A stretch of 27,485 nt of DNA from Pavlovales sp. CCMP2436 (Eukaryota > Haptophyta > Pavlovophyceae > Pavlovales). Where the stretch lies: contig MU631530.1 in the NCBI GenBank assembly GCA_026770615.1, forward strand, positions 53,214-80,698, written 5' to 3'. The notes below the pieces were generated by a model. That model was given only the letters and a program-made list of their open reading frames with translations, was not told where the DNA came from and ran no database searches. Within the stretch, counting starts at the first letter, position 1. Each line of letters opens with the position of its first letter. The position numbers and the translations under genes were made by a program. This document shows positions 26,373-27,485 of the stretch, piece by piece.

Positions 26373-27485
26373 CACGCTTACCAAATCCCCCCTTGTGTCC
26401 TCATCGCAGATGACATTAATTTGTCCGGTAACGCTACAGCCGTCGTCGCAGCCTTCCCGCAGCTGACAAACCTATTACTCTTTGAGCTCGGATTAACAGT
26501 CCAGCCCACAAAGAGTGCATACGCAACGCACCCCAACGCAGCAACCGCTGCTGGCGCCTTGACCCCCCCTGTCCTCCTCGGCCAACGCGAACAGCTCCCT
26601 GCCTCTACAGCCTTGCCCGCCTTAGGCATCGTGCACGGAGGAGTCCCAATTGGAGACGACAACTTCATCCGGCTGCATCTTGACGACGTGTGGAAGAAGG
26701 TCGAGGCGGACGCGCGCAGGATACACAACACCTTGCGCGACCACCCGCAGCACCGACACCAGATGCTCACGCTCAGCACGCAGCAAACCATCGACTACTG
26801 GCTGCAGCACGTGCACCCCGACCACACGCTTGAGATCGCTCAGCGGATGGACGCCCTCATCACCGAGCTCTCGAACGACATCGCCGGCATCGATATTGAT
26901 GCCGTGCCCCTCGGGCCCGAGCGCAAGCAACTCTCCATGCGATTAGGGGGGCTGAGCCTGCGCGCGCGCGTGCAGCTATGCAACGCAGCATACGCGAGCA
27001 CGGTTGCAAAAGTCATCCCCCTCCTTGCACCCTCCCTTAATAACGCAGGCCAGACGGTTCCGGGCTACTATGCTACGCCGCACATCACACAGCTCATCGG
27101 CGCGGGCTCGTTCGACAGTGGCTCATACAACTTGGGGCCATTCCTCGCTTCGGGCTGCGCCGTCGCCATGGGTGCAGATGCAGCGTGGGCAGAGCTCCAA
27201 GCGCGTGTAGCCCCTAATGACAGCCTAACCCTCGCGTCAGGCCCCCTTGCGCAACCCTTCTCCTCTATGGGCGCCGGCATTCAAAAGCTCCAGCACGCCA
27301 TTACCGCCCAGACTGAGGAGTCGGAGCACAAAAGCCTGAACGACAGGATTGACGCCATTCCTCGCCCGCGCTCGCGCAAGGCAATTGTCTACCGCGCTGT
27401 TGATGAGTACTCGCGTGCTTTCCTCACTGTTTTGCCCGGCGGTAAACAGACCAACATGTGCTCCGCAGAGTTCCGCGAATGCTAC
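26373..27485 (+). CDS. Reverse transcriptase, non-LTR type, 5'-truncated and cut by the window end
   Basis: The frame is open for 371 codons, from just after a TAA at 26370 to the end of the window. It begins in the RT palm at the catalytic box (VLIADDINLSG, equivalent to xxDD), followed by LFELGLTVQPTKSA (motif D region), VHGGVPIGDDNF, and a thumb/connector with LSMRLGGLSLRARVQLCNAA, the GGLGL-type motif seen in non-LTR RTs of algae and protists. Fingers and motifs A and B are missing, so the 5' part was lost or lies in the disrupted upstream sequence. It is on the same strand as the ORF1-like gene at 20519, with the 1.77-kb element between them, so both may come from one retroelement family. 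Confidence 0.8.

Noticed and set aside
1..27485. tRNA or rRNA genes
   Set aside because: No segment with a recognisable tRNA A/B box pair or rRNA core sequence was noticed by eye; a covariance-model scan was not possible.

Overview
The window looks like a scaffold from a GC-rich unicellular eukaryote, probably an alga or another protist. It has two unrelated halves joined by a run of N (15043-15437). The evidence for a eukaryote is a Polinton-like virus (PLV), a non-LTR-type reverse transcriptase, several terminal-inverted-repeat DNA elements, leucine-rich-repeat gene fragments, and no bacterial-style genes. The species cannot be named from the sequence.

Left half, 1-15042: a complete PLV or virophage-like element bounded by ~403-bp terminal inverted repeats that are nearly identical. 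From left to right it holds: a minus-strand cluster (unknown 443-aa protein, FtsK/HerA-type packaging ATPase, 101-aa basic protein); a 42-bp divergent promoter; a plus-strand capsid cluster (minor capsid/penton-like protein, a small Gly/Ala-rich protein, the double-jelly-roll major capsid protein); an unknown gene; a class-3-lipase-like gene; three small minus-strand genes; a very large minus-strand replication gene; and a small CxxC zinc protein next to the right TIR. The replication gene combines a long N-terminal region of unknown type, an SF1 helicase, a Cys cluster, a PD-(D/E)XK-like nuclease and a polymerase-palm-like C-terminus. Together these would supply replication, packaging and capsid assembly. 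Several structural genes have a TCTA tetramer in an A/T-rich context 8-25 nt upstream of the start codon, like the late promoter reported for CroV and mavirus.

Many of the element's conserved genes are broken. The major capsid gene carries a 155-bp insertion with 14-bp TIRs and 8-bp target duplications, and later an in-frame TAG. The lipase has an in-frame TAA and a frameshift. The replicase has two frameshifts, and the Gly/Ala-rich gene has one. The ATPase, minor capsid and 443-aa genes are intact. Removing the capsid-gene insertion with one target copy restores the frame exactly, and the same segment can be read as a GC-AG intron, so it may be an introner-like element rather than a knockout. 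At least two of the indels lie in homopolymers and could be sequence errors.

Right half, 15438-27485: repeat-rich chromosomal sequence with no clearly intact host gene. It contains an inverted duplication of a coding-like segment (15990-16200 and 16967-17177), an LRR fragment folded into an inverted repeat, a 287-bp insertion whose empty site exists elsewhere in the window, a MITE with ~119-bp TIRs in a TA microsatellite plus a solo copy of one arm, a broken two-part gag/ORF1-like gene, an inverted repeat with 26-bp tandem units, a 1.77-kb DNA element with 135-bp TIRs and outward-facing reading frames, and a 5'-truncated reverse transcriptase that runs off the window end.
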